From: Microcoleus asticus IPMA8
GTDB taxonomy: Bacteria > Cyanobacteriota > Cyanobacteriia > Cyanobacteriales > Microcoleaceae
DNA: 46,098 bases
Direction of reading: 5' to 3'
Assembly (NCBI RefSeq): GCF_013179805.1
Contig: NZ_SRRZ01000054.1
Location: forward strand, 1 to 46,098
Below the pieces are notes generated by a model. The model saw nothing but the letters and a program-made list of their open reading frames with translations, made no database searches and was not told the origin of the DNA. The translations under genes were made by a program, and so were the position numbers. Shown here piece by piece: positions 8,479-18,151 of this stretch (positions are counted from its first letter, which is position 1; the number at the start of each line of letters is the position of its first letter).

Positions 8479-9489
8479 TTAAAAAATTTTCGATTCTTCT
8501 ATCGAACCTCCTTTGAAAAATACACTATTGAGCAAGAAATCCTGGAGGTAGTTTGGCGGGTCGTTGTCTGGCTTGTTTTGTACGGCGCGGCGCACCCGGA
8601 ACGCAGCAAAACCCGAAGCCCAGCAGATATCAGTTAAGGCGGCGTAAAGAAAACCATAGTTTTTGATAAAGTACCGCCGCCGGGAATCAAACCAATACTG
8701 GGGCATTCGCTTGCGGGCGGCTTTGGTGTCGGTGACGCCCGAGCTTTGACCGACTAAGTGGACAACGCGACTTTCAGGTACATACCAGCAACTCCAGCCA
8801 GCTTTGTTTGCTTGCAGGCAAAAGTCCATTTCTTCGCAGTACATGAAATAAGCTTCATCGATCAAGCCAACCTGTTCAAATACTTCGCGGCGGACGATCA
8901 TGCTGGCTCCAGCCACCCAATCAGTTTGGCAGATTTCTTGAGAAATCGGAGGGACGGCGACCCTGTTTTTCAATAACTTCGACACAGGGCCAAGACGCCA
9001 GCCGAAATCGAGTTCGGTCAAAATGTTGTGAAACCGAAAAGCTGACTCTTGGGGCGTGCCGTCGGGGTTCTCTAAGCGGCTGCCGGCGATTCCTGCTTCG
9101 GGATGAGTATCCATGAAATCGACGAGAGCTTTCAATGCGCCGGGGCGAACTACAGTGTCTGGGTTGAGCAGCAGGAAGTAAGGGGGGGGATTGGGCGATT
9201 GCAGTACGGGACGGATCAAGGCATTGTTGCCGAAGGCGAAGCCGCCGTTGCGGTCTAGGGGCACGAAGGATGCCCATTCGCTCCAGCCTTCTGCGGCGAT
9301 GGCTGCGGCAATTTCTGCGACTGAGGTATCGCCTGAAGCGTTGTCGGCAATTGCAACGCGGGTATTTGGGAGCGATCTAATTTCGTCGACTAGAGAGTGC
9401 AAGCAGTCGATTGTCAGGCGGGGCGTCCTGTAATTAACAATGACTACGAGTAAGGAGTACGGCTGACTAGACGCACTTGCATTCGACAT
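8479..9489 (-). CDS. Glycosyltransferase family 2, rhamnosyltransferase-like
   Basis: This 336-residue GT-A enzyme resembles WbbL-type rhamnosyltransferases. Motifs in order are VVIVNYRTPRLTIDCLHSL, VAIADNASGD, GGFAFGNNALI, the DxD-containing FLLLNPDTVVRPGALKAL, and DWVAGASMIVRREVFEQVG with YFMYCEEMDFCLQANKAG (catalytic-base region). Such enzymes add deoxyhexoses to lipid-linked polysaccharide or O-antigen. ATG 9489 is a natural start directly before the first strand. It is the first intact gene of the minus-strand cluster; the gene upstream (9727-11055) is broken. Acceptor specificity cannot be read from sequence. Confidence 0.85.
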   Translation of the reverse strand: MSNASASSQPYSLLVVIVNYRTPRLTIDCLHSLVDEIRSLPNTRVAIADNASGDTSVAEIAAAIAAEGWSEWASFVPLDRNGGFAFGNNALIRPVLQSPNPPPYFLLLNPDTVVRPGALKALVDFMDTHPEAGIAGSRLENPDGTPQESAFRFHNILTELDFGWRLGPVSKLLKNRVAVPPISQEICQTDWVAGASMIVRREVFEQVGLIDEAYFMYCEEMDFCLQANKAGWSCWYVPESRVVHLVGQSSGVTDTKAARKRMPQYWFDSRRRYFIKNYGFLYAALTDICWASGFAAFRVRRAVQNKPDNDPPNYLQDFLLNSVFFKGGSIEESKIF

Positions 9490-9726
9490 AAGGGCAATAC
9501 TCTTTATGAACTTTTTTAGCTCAGCTTGTGGTTTTTGACAAGTCTAGGGCGATCGCTATTTTATCTCCGCCTCTACTTTAGCACCAGTCAAGGGACGTGC
9601 AGTAGATTTTGCAGTAGGGCATCAAAATTTTCGGCACGGACTGGAACACCCTGCCACCAACCGAACCCTCAACAAGATACAAAAACTCAAATTGAAAGTT
9701 GCACTCTCTAAAGTCACGAGCTAAAT

Positions 9727-11055
9727 TCAAACTTTGGATGACTGCAACATCCTCAATAAAAGCTGCCACCGCGAACGGTGCATTTCTTGGTGCGTCATGC
9801 TGTGAGCCTGCTGGAGAGATGCCTTGCCCATACTTTGAAGCTGAGGCAAGTTTTGCCCCGACCATTCGATCGAATCTGCTAAGGCTACAGCGTCGTTAGA
9901 ATTAACAATTACACCAGTTTTATGGTTGTGGATGCAGTCGCGCAGTCTGTCTGTGTTACTTGCGAGTATCGGTACGACTTGGGAATAAGCATCGTCGTAA
10001 ACAATCCGGGGCGTTGCTGATTTAGGGTAGGAAAGGCTAAATATGCCAGTCATAGAAACCAGTATCCACAAAGCTTCTGGATTTTCAACTTATTTTTTTC
10101 ATACCCTGATTAAGCAACGCCCAATCCGGGGCTGATCCTCTGAAAGACTGGGAACTACAATAGCGTGATATTCTTGCAGCAACCGAAATAATTCTTTGCC
10201 GTAAGCAATCGTTCCCAAAATTTGGATATTAACCGACTTTTGCAGTTAATTGCTAAGTCTTTTGCATTCGCTTAACAGTGTGCCATCGCCGAGTATATCG
10301 AGATTGACAGCAATGTTTTTCTTCTCCAAAATTTTTATTTCTTCTAACAGAACTAACACACTTTTACTGGACTCCACTCGACCAACCAATAGAAGTTTCT
10401 GTTTTTGGGTTGAGGGGGATAGCTTTTTGTGCCATATTTCCTCTACATCGGCTTCAGAAATGATATTTTCTTCATCTATCCAAGAAGCGTGGATGACGTG
10501 ACCTCGTTCTTGTCGCTTTGTCAGTAAACTCTGCTGGTATTGCGATTGTCTGAAGATTGTCAGGTTAGCATTATTTACGCACCAGCGATTCACTATTTCT
10601 GATACGTAAGCGATGATTCTGTCTTTTATTTTTATGGTTGTGCCTGGTGCCAGACGCCACGGTGCGGACTCGACTACGAGTACGTAGAATTTTCCCTGAA
10701 TCAGGGCTATTGGTGCCGCTAACCACCCCGTAGGAATGGGCCAGCCTGCTACGCAACTATGTACAATATCTGCTTTGCCGATCGCACCCCAAAGTTTAGC
10801 AACTGTAGCAGGCAGCGTCAATATTGCCTCCGGGTAGCTGTTTGGGGAGGGAAGGTCGATGAATTCAACGTTAGAAAACGATGGTTCGCGGGTGACGAGA
10901 ATTGCATTTCCTGGGGATGTTTCTTGTTGGCATAAAGTTGCTAAGGTGAAGTTTTTAAGATACCTGAAGTGTTCCGTTATGTCTTTTTTTTTCCACAGCG
11001 GATCGAGATACCTGTCACCTTTTTCATCGCAGGTGGATCAGGCGTTAATGACCAT
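9727..11055 (-). pseudogene. Glycosyltransferase family 4, interrupted by stops and a MITE
   Basis: One minus-strand frame can be followed through 443 codons from ATG 11055 to the stop at 9727. It reads MVINA, TGA (codon 6, probably a former Trp), then TCDEKGDRYLDPLW, VHSCVAGWPIPTGWLAAP, KLLLVGRVESSKSVLVLLEE and LDILGDGTLLSECKRLSN. An in-frame TAA at 10246-10248 follows, then ILGTIAYGKELFRLLQEYH, VVPSLSEDQPRI, the MITE, and VYDDAYSQVVPILASNTD. This is a GT4-type enzyme. The insert plus target duplication totals 120 bp and so keeps the frame, but it brings stops. Everything else in the frame is conserved, so inactivation looks recent. Confidence 0.8.
10009..10122. mobile_element. IS1-related MITE (114 bp) inside glycosyltransferase
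   Basis: The left end GGGCGTTGCTGATTTAGGGT and the right end (read inward on the other strand) GGGCGTTGCTTAATCAGGGT form imperfect terminal inverted repeats of about 26 bp. The element is flanked by direct repeats: AATCCG at 10003-10008 and at 10123-10128. The match extends to AATCCGGGG if the three Gs shared with the element tip are counted. Removing it restores the codons for QPRIVYDDA. It contains no gene. The same tip occurs at 46007 in front of an IS1-type transposase, which suggests that element can mobilise it. Confidence 0.85.
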
Positions 11056-11287
11056 CAAATAACGCTTGTTAATAGGTCCTATAAACTCTAAATTCTGTGT
11101 TTTTCCTAGTCTGAGTTGTTTGAATTAACTTGCATACGTGACATCCTATTTATTGATTAAACGCTAGTCTATAATGAACTATAAATTGTCTGGCTCCAAA
11201 ATTTGTGCGATCGCTCGCGCTGTCTGCCGTTCATTTATGTGGTATTAACTAAATTTATCTAGATTTTTGTCGCATAATTTACCAATC

Positions 11288-12205
11288 TTAAAGTTTATAT
11301 TGCCTGTAGGCTTGACTTGCAGCTCGGTGCAGCAGCGAATGCCGGTAAACTAACCCATTCATGTCGTCGGAATAGCCACCGCCAATAACGCAGGCAACGG
11401 GATAGCCGCCAGCCAAACACGCAGTCAAAACTTGCATTTCCCGGCGAAATAAGCCCGTATCCGTTAAAGCTAATTTTCCCAGTTTGTCGCAGTGATGAGG
11501 GTCTACTCCGGCATCGTACAAAACTAAATCTGGCTTGACATTTGAAAGCAAATCTGGTAAGAATTTATCCAATGTTTGTAAATATTCGTCGTCTTCCATA
11601 CCAACAGGCAAAGGTACATCTAAATCGCCTTTTTGTTTAGTGCCGGGAAAATTGACTTCGCAGTGCATCGAGAAAGTAAAAACGCTGCTGTCATCTTGGA
11701 AAATTACAGCGGTTCCATCTCCTTGATGCACGTCTAAATCGACAATTAAAACTTTGCGAACTAAACCCAATTGTTGGAGGACGCGGGAGGCGATCGCCAA
11801 ATCATTAAAAATACAAAAACCAGATCCAAAAGCAGGAAAGGCATGATGAGTTCCCCCCGCCGTATTGCAAGCCAAACCGCATTTTAAAGCGAGCTGGGCA
11901 GTTAGTACCGTTCCTGCAATCGCAGTGCAAGTGCGATTAGCAAGAGCCCGACTCCAAGGCAGACCAATTCGCCGCTGAGCTTTGTCATCGAGCGTCCCGT
12001 TGCAGTAAGCTTGAACGTAGGGGTGGTCGTGGACTAATTCAATCCATTCTTGAGGCGGAAGTTCGGGAGCGTGAAATTGCGATTTATCTGCTACCCCGTC
12101 CGCGAGCAGCATATGGTAAAGTATCCGAAACTTTGCCATCGGGAAGCGGTGATCCGGTGGCAGGGGTGCCACGTAATTTTCGTGGTAAATAATTGGTAAG
12201 TCCAT
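11288..12205 (-). CDS. Histone deacetylase-family amidohydrolase
   Basis: The 305-residue zinc hydrolase belongs to the histone deacetylase/AcuC/acetylpolyamine amidohydrolase superfamily. Visible active-site elements are the paired histidines in GGTHHAFPAFGSGFC, the zinc ligands Asp and His in VLIVDLDVHQGDGTA, the second Asp in LYDAGVDPHH, and the transition-state Tyr in VIGGGYSDDM. In bacteria such enzymes remove acetyl groups from proteins or small amines; the physiological substrate here is unknown. The start at ATG 12205 (MDLPIIYHENY) fits the family; the frame is open 30 codons further but overlaps the divergent gene at 12286. The two genes are divergent and share an 80-bp control region. 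Confidence 0.88.
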   Translation of the reverse strand: MDLPIIYHENYVAPLPPDHRFPMAKFRILYHMLLADGVADKSQFHAPELPPQEWIELVHDHPYVQAYCNGTLDDKAQRRIGLPWSRALANRTCTAIAGTVLTAQLALKCGLACNTAGGTHHAFPAFGSGFCIFNDLAIASRVLQQLGLVRKVLIVDLDVHQGDGTAVIFQDDSSVFTFSMHCEVNFPGTKQKGDLDVPLPVGMEDDEYLQTLDKFLPDLLSNVKPDLVLYDAGVDPHHCDKLGKLALTDTGLFRREMQVLTACLAGGYPVACVIGGGYSDDMNGLVYRHSLLHRAASQAYRQYKL

Positions 12206-12285
12206 TAAGATTATTGTAGAACGAATGAATCTCCAATGGAAAGCCTGCAATCTCAAATTTAAATGTTTAGGAGAACCTGTATTAT

Positions 12286-12795
12286 ATGCAACCATTAAAA
12301 ACAGTCTGGCAGTCCGGCAGCACCGACCCCGAAAATGCTGACAATCTCGATAATATCAGTGAGTGGTGGGGAAACCTCAACGGCAAAGAAATTAGCTGGG
12401 TAGAGCGACTGATTCCGCAAATCGGCGGTCTCAGCGAAATTCACTGGCAACCCCAGCGTTTTGACGAAACATTTGTGATAGTCAATCCCCAAATTCGCGA
12501 AGAAACTCTCTATTGGTACAAAGCCGATTTTCCTGTCCAACGTAACAACAATGTTCAAAAACTCGAACTAGACAACCTGCAACAGCAATTGTACATCTAT
12601 CCTCAGTTGGAATCCGAATTGGTAATTCGCATAGGATTTCCAGAAGTTAAATATCAAACACTTGAATTAAATAATCCAGAAATCGCCTTTAGGGAAGATA
12701 ATATTCTACTGCTGTGGGAGGCCGATCAAGAACTGGAAATTAAAATCTTCCTCACCAATGAAAATATTGCAAAACTTAAGGAATTGCTTGCGTAG
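12286..12795 (+). CDS. Conserved-looking hypothetical protein
   Basis: I do not recognise a named family for this 169-residue soluble, acidic protein. It has no signal peptide or membrane segment. The N-terminal 40 residues are polar. A central part is rich in aromatic residues (WVERLIPQIGGLSEIHW, LYWYKADFPVQ), and the rest predicts alternating strands (LYIYPQLESELVIRIGF, ILLLWEADQELEIKIFL). This suggests a small beta-rich domain. AGGAG at 12270-12274 lies 11 bases upstream of ATG 12286, supporting the start. Codon use and GC match the neighbours. It is transcribed divergently from the deacetylase-family gene. Confidence 0.7.
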   Translation: MQPLKTVWQSGSTDPENADNLDNISEWWGNLNGKEISWVERLIPQIGGLSEIHWQPQRFDETFVIVNPQIREETLYWYKADFPVQRNNNVQKLELDNLQQQLYIYPQLESELVIRIGFPEVKYQTLELNNPEIAFREDNILLLWEADQELEIKIFLTNENIAKLKELLA

Positions 12796-13459
12796 AAAAG
12801 ACCTATAAAAGAATTTATACGGCAGGCTTTGCATGCGGGTTGATGGATCTATAGTCTTAGTTACCTATAAATATCTTAAGACTTATGGGCAGATGCGTCG
12901 AAACCGTTTTTTTTCACAGCAATACTTCGTTGCAGGTCGGGGCAAGAGTAAAAAACCCGGTTTCTTCGCCTCGGGGTGCGTCCAGGTGTGTATCTTTGCT
13001 AAAACTCTTTGAAGGTGGCAGAAAAATGTCAAGAAGCTTGCGTTATGCTCCTGGGAATTTTAATGCTAAAGTCAAGCAAAAAACTGTTGCGGGCGCATCA
13101 ACGGGGTTTTATGCACAAAAATACTTCGCCGCAGCCCTTGAACAGAGTTAAAAAATCCGGTTTCTTTGGTCGGGAGTGCCTCAGTCATGACTTTTTTTCG
13201 GCATAGTTAATTCTTGCAGCGAATGATGAGGTTTATTTTTGCAATAAAAGATGACCAAAATGCGGCTAATTTGAGTTGCGAACTTAAGACAAGCAGGCAA
13301 AAAGTTGGACGTAGATAAAATGCGTTATTCGATGGGCTAATATCTAAAATTAATCCTATGTTTGCGAAAATTAACAAGGTTTTATGAATGATTGTCCCTG
13401 GAAGAGCATCACTAAATTTATTAAATCATTAATCTGCTGCTAACACTAAAAAAATCATA
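12796..13459. other. Intergenic with degenerate dispersed repeats
   Basis: The 664-bp gap has no recognisable gene. It contains two diverged copies of a motif pairing AATACTTCG with an AAACCCGGTTTCTT-like stretch. The first is around 12925-12985 and the second around 13115-13170. AAACCCGGTTTCT also appears in variant form near 43190, so it is probably a genome-wide repeat. The last 200 bp are AT-rich and likely hold the promoter of the kinase that follows. Confidence 0.5.
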
Positions 13460-16400
13460 ATGGCAAGACAAAAAATGTTGATAGAAAAACAAAATATTCA
13501 CATTTTAATTATTGACGATGAGCCCAACAACCTCCGATTTATATCAAATATCTTGACGAAAGAAGGGTATAAAGTTCAGCGGGCGATTTCTGGACAAATG
13601 GCGGTAAAGGCTAAGTTTAGCGTTCTCCCAGACTTGATTTTGCTAGATATTGCCATGCCCAAAATGAACGGCTACGAAGTCTGCGAAAGACTGAAGGCTA
13701 ACAAAGAGACTCGGGAAATTCCGGTAATTTTCTTGAGCATTTTTAATGAAACTTCTTACAAAGTCAAAGCTTTTGAAGTCGGCGGTGTTGACTACATTAC
13801 TAAGCCTTTTGAAGTAGAAGAAATTTTAGTGCGGATCGAAAGTCAATTGACTATCCAACAGCTATCGAAACAATTAAAACAGCAAAATGCCCAACTGCAA
13901 CGAGAGGTAGAATTTCGCAAGCATACAGAACAAGCACTCCGGGAAAGCAAAGCGCAGTTGCAAAAATTGGCTGTCAATATACCAGGGGTTATTTATCAAT
14001 TTATAAAGAAGGCAGAGGGAAGTTTTAAATTTGAATATATCAGTTATGCTTGTCGGGAAATTTACGAATTAGAGAGTGAGGATATCTTAATAAATCCTGA
14101 CTTGTGCTTCGATCAAAATCATCCAGACGACCGTCAATATCTGGAAGAAAAACTTGCCGCTAGTGCTCGAAGTTTAGAACCTTTTGCCTTTGAATGGCGG
14201 ATTGTTACGCCGTCGGGTCAACTCAAATGGCTGCAATCTAATTCTCGACCCGAAATGCGCGATAATGGCGACATTGTTTGGTATGGCGTACTTTTTAATA
14301 TCAGCGATCGCAAGCAAGCAGAAATAGAAATGGCAGGAGCTAAAGCAGCTTTAGAACGGCAAGTTCAGCGAGAATTGCTGATTGCAAAAATAACTAAAGA
14401 AATTCGCTCAAGTTTGCAGCCCGAAAAAATATTTCAAATAGCTGCAACTCAAATTGGTCTGGCATTCTGCGTCAATCGCTGTTTGATTCATACTTACGTT
14501 ACTACCCCCCAAGTCGATATTCCTCTGGCGGCTGAGTATCTCGAACCCGCGTGCGAATCTATTTGGAACGTACCCATTCCAATTTGGGGCAATCCTCACG
14601 TCGTACAAATGATGATACAAGATGTGGCGATCGCCTCCAACAATGTTTATTTAGACCCTCTTTTGCAAGCTGTTCAACCACTTTGCCACAAGGTTGGGTT
14701 GAAATCAATGCTGGCAATTCGCACTTCCTATCAAGGCAGGGCAAACGGCGCTATCTGCTTGCACCAGTGCGATCGCTACCGGGAATGGACTTGCGATGAA
14801 ATCGACTTGTTAGAAGCTGTGGCGGCTCAAGTAGGGATTGCGATCGCTCAAGCTAAACTGATCGATCGAGAAAAAAATCGGCTTTTGCAGCTCGATCGCC
14901 AAAATAAACTGCTGCAAGCAGAAATTCGCACCCGCATCTGCGCTGAGCAAGCTCTGCAAGAATCTGAAGCAGAATTGCGGGCTATTTTTGCCGCCATGAC
15001 TGACACAGTTTTAGTGAGAAATGCAGAAGGGCGCTGCATCAAAATCGCCCCGACCGGAACGGCGAATTTGGTGAAACCTCCAAACGAAATGATTAACAGA
15101 ACTGCTCACGAAGTCTTGCCGGAACCTGTGGCAGATTTGGTATTAAATGCCATCCAACAAGTTCTGAAAACGAAGCAAAGTATCAATGTTGAATATAGCT
15201 TTACAGTCGGAAATCGCGAAGTTTGCCTCGACGCTAAAATTTCTCCGCTTTCTCCAGAATCAGTGATTATCGTAGCGCGAGATATTAGCGACCGCAAACA
15301 AACAGAATCTGCACTCCGAGAAAGCCAGCACTTCATTCAGGCGATCGCCGATTCCAATCCCAACCTATTGTACGTTTACGATTTAATTGAACGGCGCAAT
15401 GTCTACAGCAACCGACAAATTGCGGCGATACTAGGGTACAGCGCCCAAGAAATACAAGACATGGGTACAGCAATGATGTCAACACTGCTCAACCCGGACG
15501 ATTTGCCAAAGTATTTTCAAAGCGTCCAAAAACTGGAGCGAGCCAAAGACGGCGATGTCATTGAATGTCAATACCGGATGAGGCACAAAAACGGTGAATG
15601 GCGCTGGATGCACAGTTGGGATACAGTATTTCTCAGAACAAGTGATGGTAAACCCAAACAAGTTCTCGGCACCGCTAATGACATCACAGACCGCAAATTA
15701 GCCGAAGAGAAACTGCTAGCATCGCAGCAAAGAATCTCATTTTTATTGCAGCAAACGCCGATCGCAGTTATCGAGTTAAACCTCAATTTAGAAATTATCA
15801 CTTGGAATCCCGCGGCCGTTGCTATTTTTGGCTACAGCGAGCAAGAAGCGAAAGGGAGAGTCGCCTCCGATTTGATCGTACCTGAAAGCTACCACCAGCA
15901 AGTATCTGAGATTTTCAATCACGGCTTGAACGCCAAATCCAGCGGCACTTCCGAAAATCTGACCAAAGACGGCAGAATTATCATCTGCGAGTGGTACAAT
16001 ACTCAGCTAATTGACGATAACGGTACAGCGATCGGCATTGCTTTAATGGCTGTAGATATTACCGAACGCAAGCAAGCAGAAACCGAACTGCAAGAAAGTG
16101 CTTTACGACAAAGAGCGATCGCCCGCATCATTGAAAGAATGCGGCAGACTTTAGATATCCGAGACATTTTTTACGCCACAACCCGAGAATTGCGCGAAAC
16201 CATGAAGTGCGATCGAGTCGCAATTTACCGTTTCAATCCAGACTGGAGCGGCGAATTTGTAGCCGAATCCCTTGACCGCAAGTGGGTTTCTTTCATCCAA
16301 GCACAGGAATTCGATTCTAGCCTTACTGAATGCGTTTTAGACAACGAACTTTGCGTAGTCAAAAAATTAGATAGAACTTTACAAGAAGTCCACGATACCT

Positions 16401-18151
16401 ATTTGCAAGAAACCAAAGGCGGAGTCTACAGCCGAGGTAGAACTTACCTTTGTGTCCCAGATATTTACAAGCAAGGCTTCGATAATTGTTACATCAAATT
16501 GCTAGAAAAATTTCAAGCTCAATCCTACGTTATTGTGCCGATTTTCTGCGGCAAAAAGCTCTGGGGATTACTAGCCTCTTATCAAAATTCAGCTCCCCGC
16601 CAGTGGACCGAGGCGGAAATCAACGTTGCAGTTGATGTAGGCACTCAGCTAGGAGTTGCATTACAGCAAGCGGAATTGCTTGCCCGGACTCAAAGGCAGT
16701 CAATGGAACTGATTAAATCCAAAGAAAACGCCGAAGTTGCCAACCGTGCCAAAAGCCAATTTCTCGCTTCCATGAGCCACGAACTCCGCACGCCTCTCAA
16801 CGCCATTCTCGGTTTTTCCCAAGTCATGGCTCGCAACAGTTCTATCACGGAAGAACAAAAAGAATACATAGAAATTATCAACCGCAGCGGCGAACATTTG
16901 CTGGAACTTATCAATGATGTTTTGTCAATGTCTCAAATAGAAGCAGGTCAAATTACAATTAATGAAAATCGCTTCAATCTCTACAGGCTTCTCAACAGTA
17001 TAAAAGAAATGCTGCAACTAAAAGCCCACTCAAAAGGTTTGCACCTCATATTTGAAAATATCGGCGATTTGCCGCAGTACATTCAAACAGACGAAGCTAA
17101 ATTGCGACAAGTTTTAATTAACCTGCTCGGCAATGCGATTAAATTTACTCAGCACGGAACAGTTACTTTGCGCGTCAGCAGCCAAGCTGAAAATAACGCC
17201 ACCGAAGAAAACAAATCCCAATTGTATTTTGAAATTGCCGACACGGGTCCCGGCATTTCTCCCTCGGAAATATCCACATTATTTAAGCCATTCGTACAAA
17301 CCGAAACTGGTCGAAAATCAATGCAGGGAACTGGTCTCGGATTGCCGATCAGCCAACAGTTTGTCCGGATTATGGGAGGTGATATTGCTGTTGAAAGTCA
17401 ACTCGACCAAGGCACAACTTTCAGCTTTAATATCTCGGTTAACTTAGTAACAGAAAGCGATCGACAAGAAAAATTGGCCGTCAAACAAGTTATTGCTTTA
17501 GAAGCCGGACAACAAACTTATCGGATATTAATAGTTGAAGATGTAGCGGAAAATCGCCAACTGCTGCTTAAGCTCCTCGTACCGCTGGGGTTTGAAGTCC
17601 GCGAAGCAACTAACGGTCAAGAAGGAATTGCTTTGCAGTTAACTTGGAAGCCGCACCTGATATTAATGGATATGCTGATGCCAGTAATGGATGGGTACGA
17701 AGCGACAAGACAGATCAAGCAAACTCTAGAAGGTAGACAAACAATAATTATTGCCCTGACTGCCAGTGCTTTTGACGAGCAGCGGCAGATGATTTTGTCT
17801 GCTGGTTGTAACGATTTGATCTGTAAACCGTTTCGGGAAGAGGTACTCTTTGAAAAGATAGCGCATCACCTGAACCTGCGTTATATTTATGAGGAAGAAA
17901 ACTCCTCTACTTCTTTTTCATCAGGGACGCTACTTAAAAGTTTGACCGCTGAGGATTTGAGTGTAATGCCCACAGACTGGGTTGTCGAGTTGCACCGAGC
18001 AGCACTTTGCGTTGACGACAACCGCATCCTCGAACTCATCGAGCAAATTCCCGAAACTGAGGCAAATCTCGCTAACACTTTAACAGATTTAGTCGATAAT
18101 TTTCGGATAGATATCATTATCGATTTAACTCAATTATATTATGATGAATGA
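13460..18151 (+). CDS. Hybrid sensor histidine kinase (REC-PAS-GAF-PAS3-GAF-HK-REC)
   Basis: This 1563-residue cytoplasmic hybrid kinase has no membrane segment. Domains in order are an N-terminal receiver (Asp63, Lys115), PAS (about 163-285), GAF (300-463), three PAS domains (about 499-613, 617-747, 753-873) and a phytochrome-type GAF (883-1077). Then come HisKA with FLASMSHELRTPLNAILGF (His1107), a HATPase with LRQVLINLLGNAIKF, DTGPGIS and GTGLGLPIS, and a C-terminal receiver (Asp1404). No Cys in an obvious bilin-binding context was noted in the GAF domains, so chromophore binding is unproven. The last 90 residues form a helical tail common in cyanobacterial hybrids. Its 3' end overlaps the cyclase gene by 11 bp, which indicates translational coupling. 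Confidence 0.92.
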   Translation: MARQKMLIEKQNIHILIIDDEPNNLRFISNILTKEGYKVQRAISGQMAVKAKFSVLPDLILLDIAMPKMNGYEVCERLKANKETREIPVIFLSIFNETSYKVKAFEVGGVDYITKPFEVEEILVRIESQLTIQQLSKQLKQQNAQLQREVEFRKHTEQALRESKAQLQKLAVNIPGVIYQFIKKAEGSFKFEYISYACREIYELESEDILINPDLCFDQNHPDDRQYLEEKLAASARSLEPFAFEWRIVTPSGQLKWLQSNSRPEMRDNGDIVWYGVLFNISDRKQAEIEMAGAKAALERQVQRELLIAKITKEIRSSLQPEKIFQIAATQIGLAFCVNRCLIHTYVTTPQVDIPLAAEYLEPACESIWNVPIPIWGNPHVVQMMIQDVAIASNNVYLDPLLQAVQPLCHKVGLKSMLAIRTSYQGRANGAICLHQCDRYREWTCDEIDLLEAVAAQVGIAIAQAKLIDREKNRLLQLDRQNKLLQAEIRTRICAEQALQESEAELRAIFAAMTDTVLVRNAEGRCIKIAPTGTANLVKPPNEMINRTAHEVLPEPVADLVLNAIQQVLKTKQSINVEYSFTVGNREVCLDAKISPLSPESVIIVARDISDRKQTESALRESQHFIQAIADSNPNLLYVYDLIERRNVYSNRQIAAILGYSAQEIQDMGTAMMSTLLNPDDLPKYFQSVQKLERAKDGDVIECQYRMRHKNGEWRWMHSWDTVFLRTSDGKPKQVLGTANDITDRKLAEEKLLASQQRISFLLQQTPIAVIELNLNLEIITWNPAAVAIFGYSEQEAKGRVASDLIVPESYHQQVSEIFNHGLNAKSSGTSENLTKDGRIIICEWYNTQLIDDNGTAIGIALMAVDITERKQAETELQESALRQRAIARIIERMRQTLDIRDIFYATTRELRETMKCDRVAIYRFNPDWSGEFVAESLDRKWVSFIQAQEFDSSLTECVLDNELCVVKKLDRTLQEVHDTYLQETKGGVYSRGRTYLCVPDIYKQGFDNCYIKLLEKFQAQSYVIVPIFCGKKLWGLLASYQNSAPRQWTEAEINVAVDVGTQLGVALQQAELLARTQRQSMELIKSKENAEVANRAKSQFLASMSHELRTPLNAILGFSQVMARNSSITEEQKEYIEIINRSGEHLLELINDVLSMSQIEAGQITINENRFNLYRLLNSIKEMLQLKAHSKGLHLIFENIGDLPQYIQTDEAKLRQVLINLLGNAIKFTQHGTVTLRVSSQAENNATEENKSQLYFEIADTGPGISPSEISTLFKPFVQTETGRKSMQGTGLGLPISQQFVRIMGGDIAVESQLDQGTTFSFNISVNLVTESDRQEKLAVKQVIALEAGQQTYRILIVEDVAENRQLLLKLLVPLGFEVREATNGQEGIALQLTWKPHLILMDMLMPVMDGYEATRQIKQTLEGRQTIIIALTASAFDEQRQMILSAGCNDLICKPFREEVLFEKIAHHLNLRYIYEEENSSTSFSSGTLLKSLTAEDLSVMPTDWVVELHRAALCVDDNRILELIEQIPETEANLANTLTDLVDNFRIDIIIDLTQLYYDE

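Noticed and set aside
12885..13206. Two overlapping plus-strand frames of 65-88 residues
   Set aside because: They run through dispersed repeat sequence and show no protein-like pattern.
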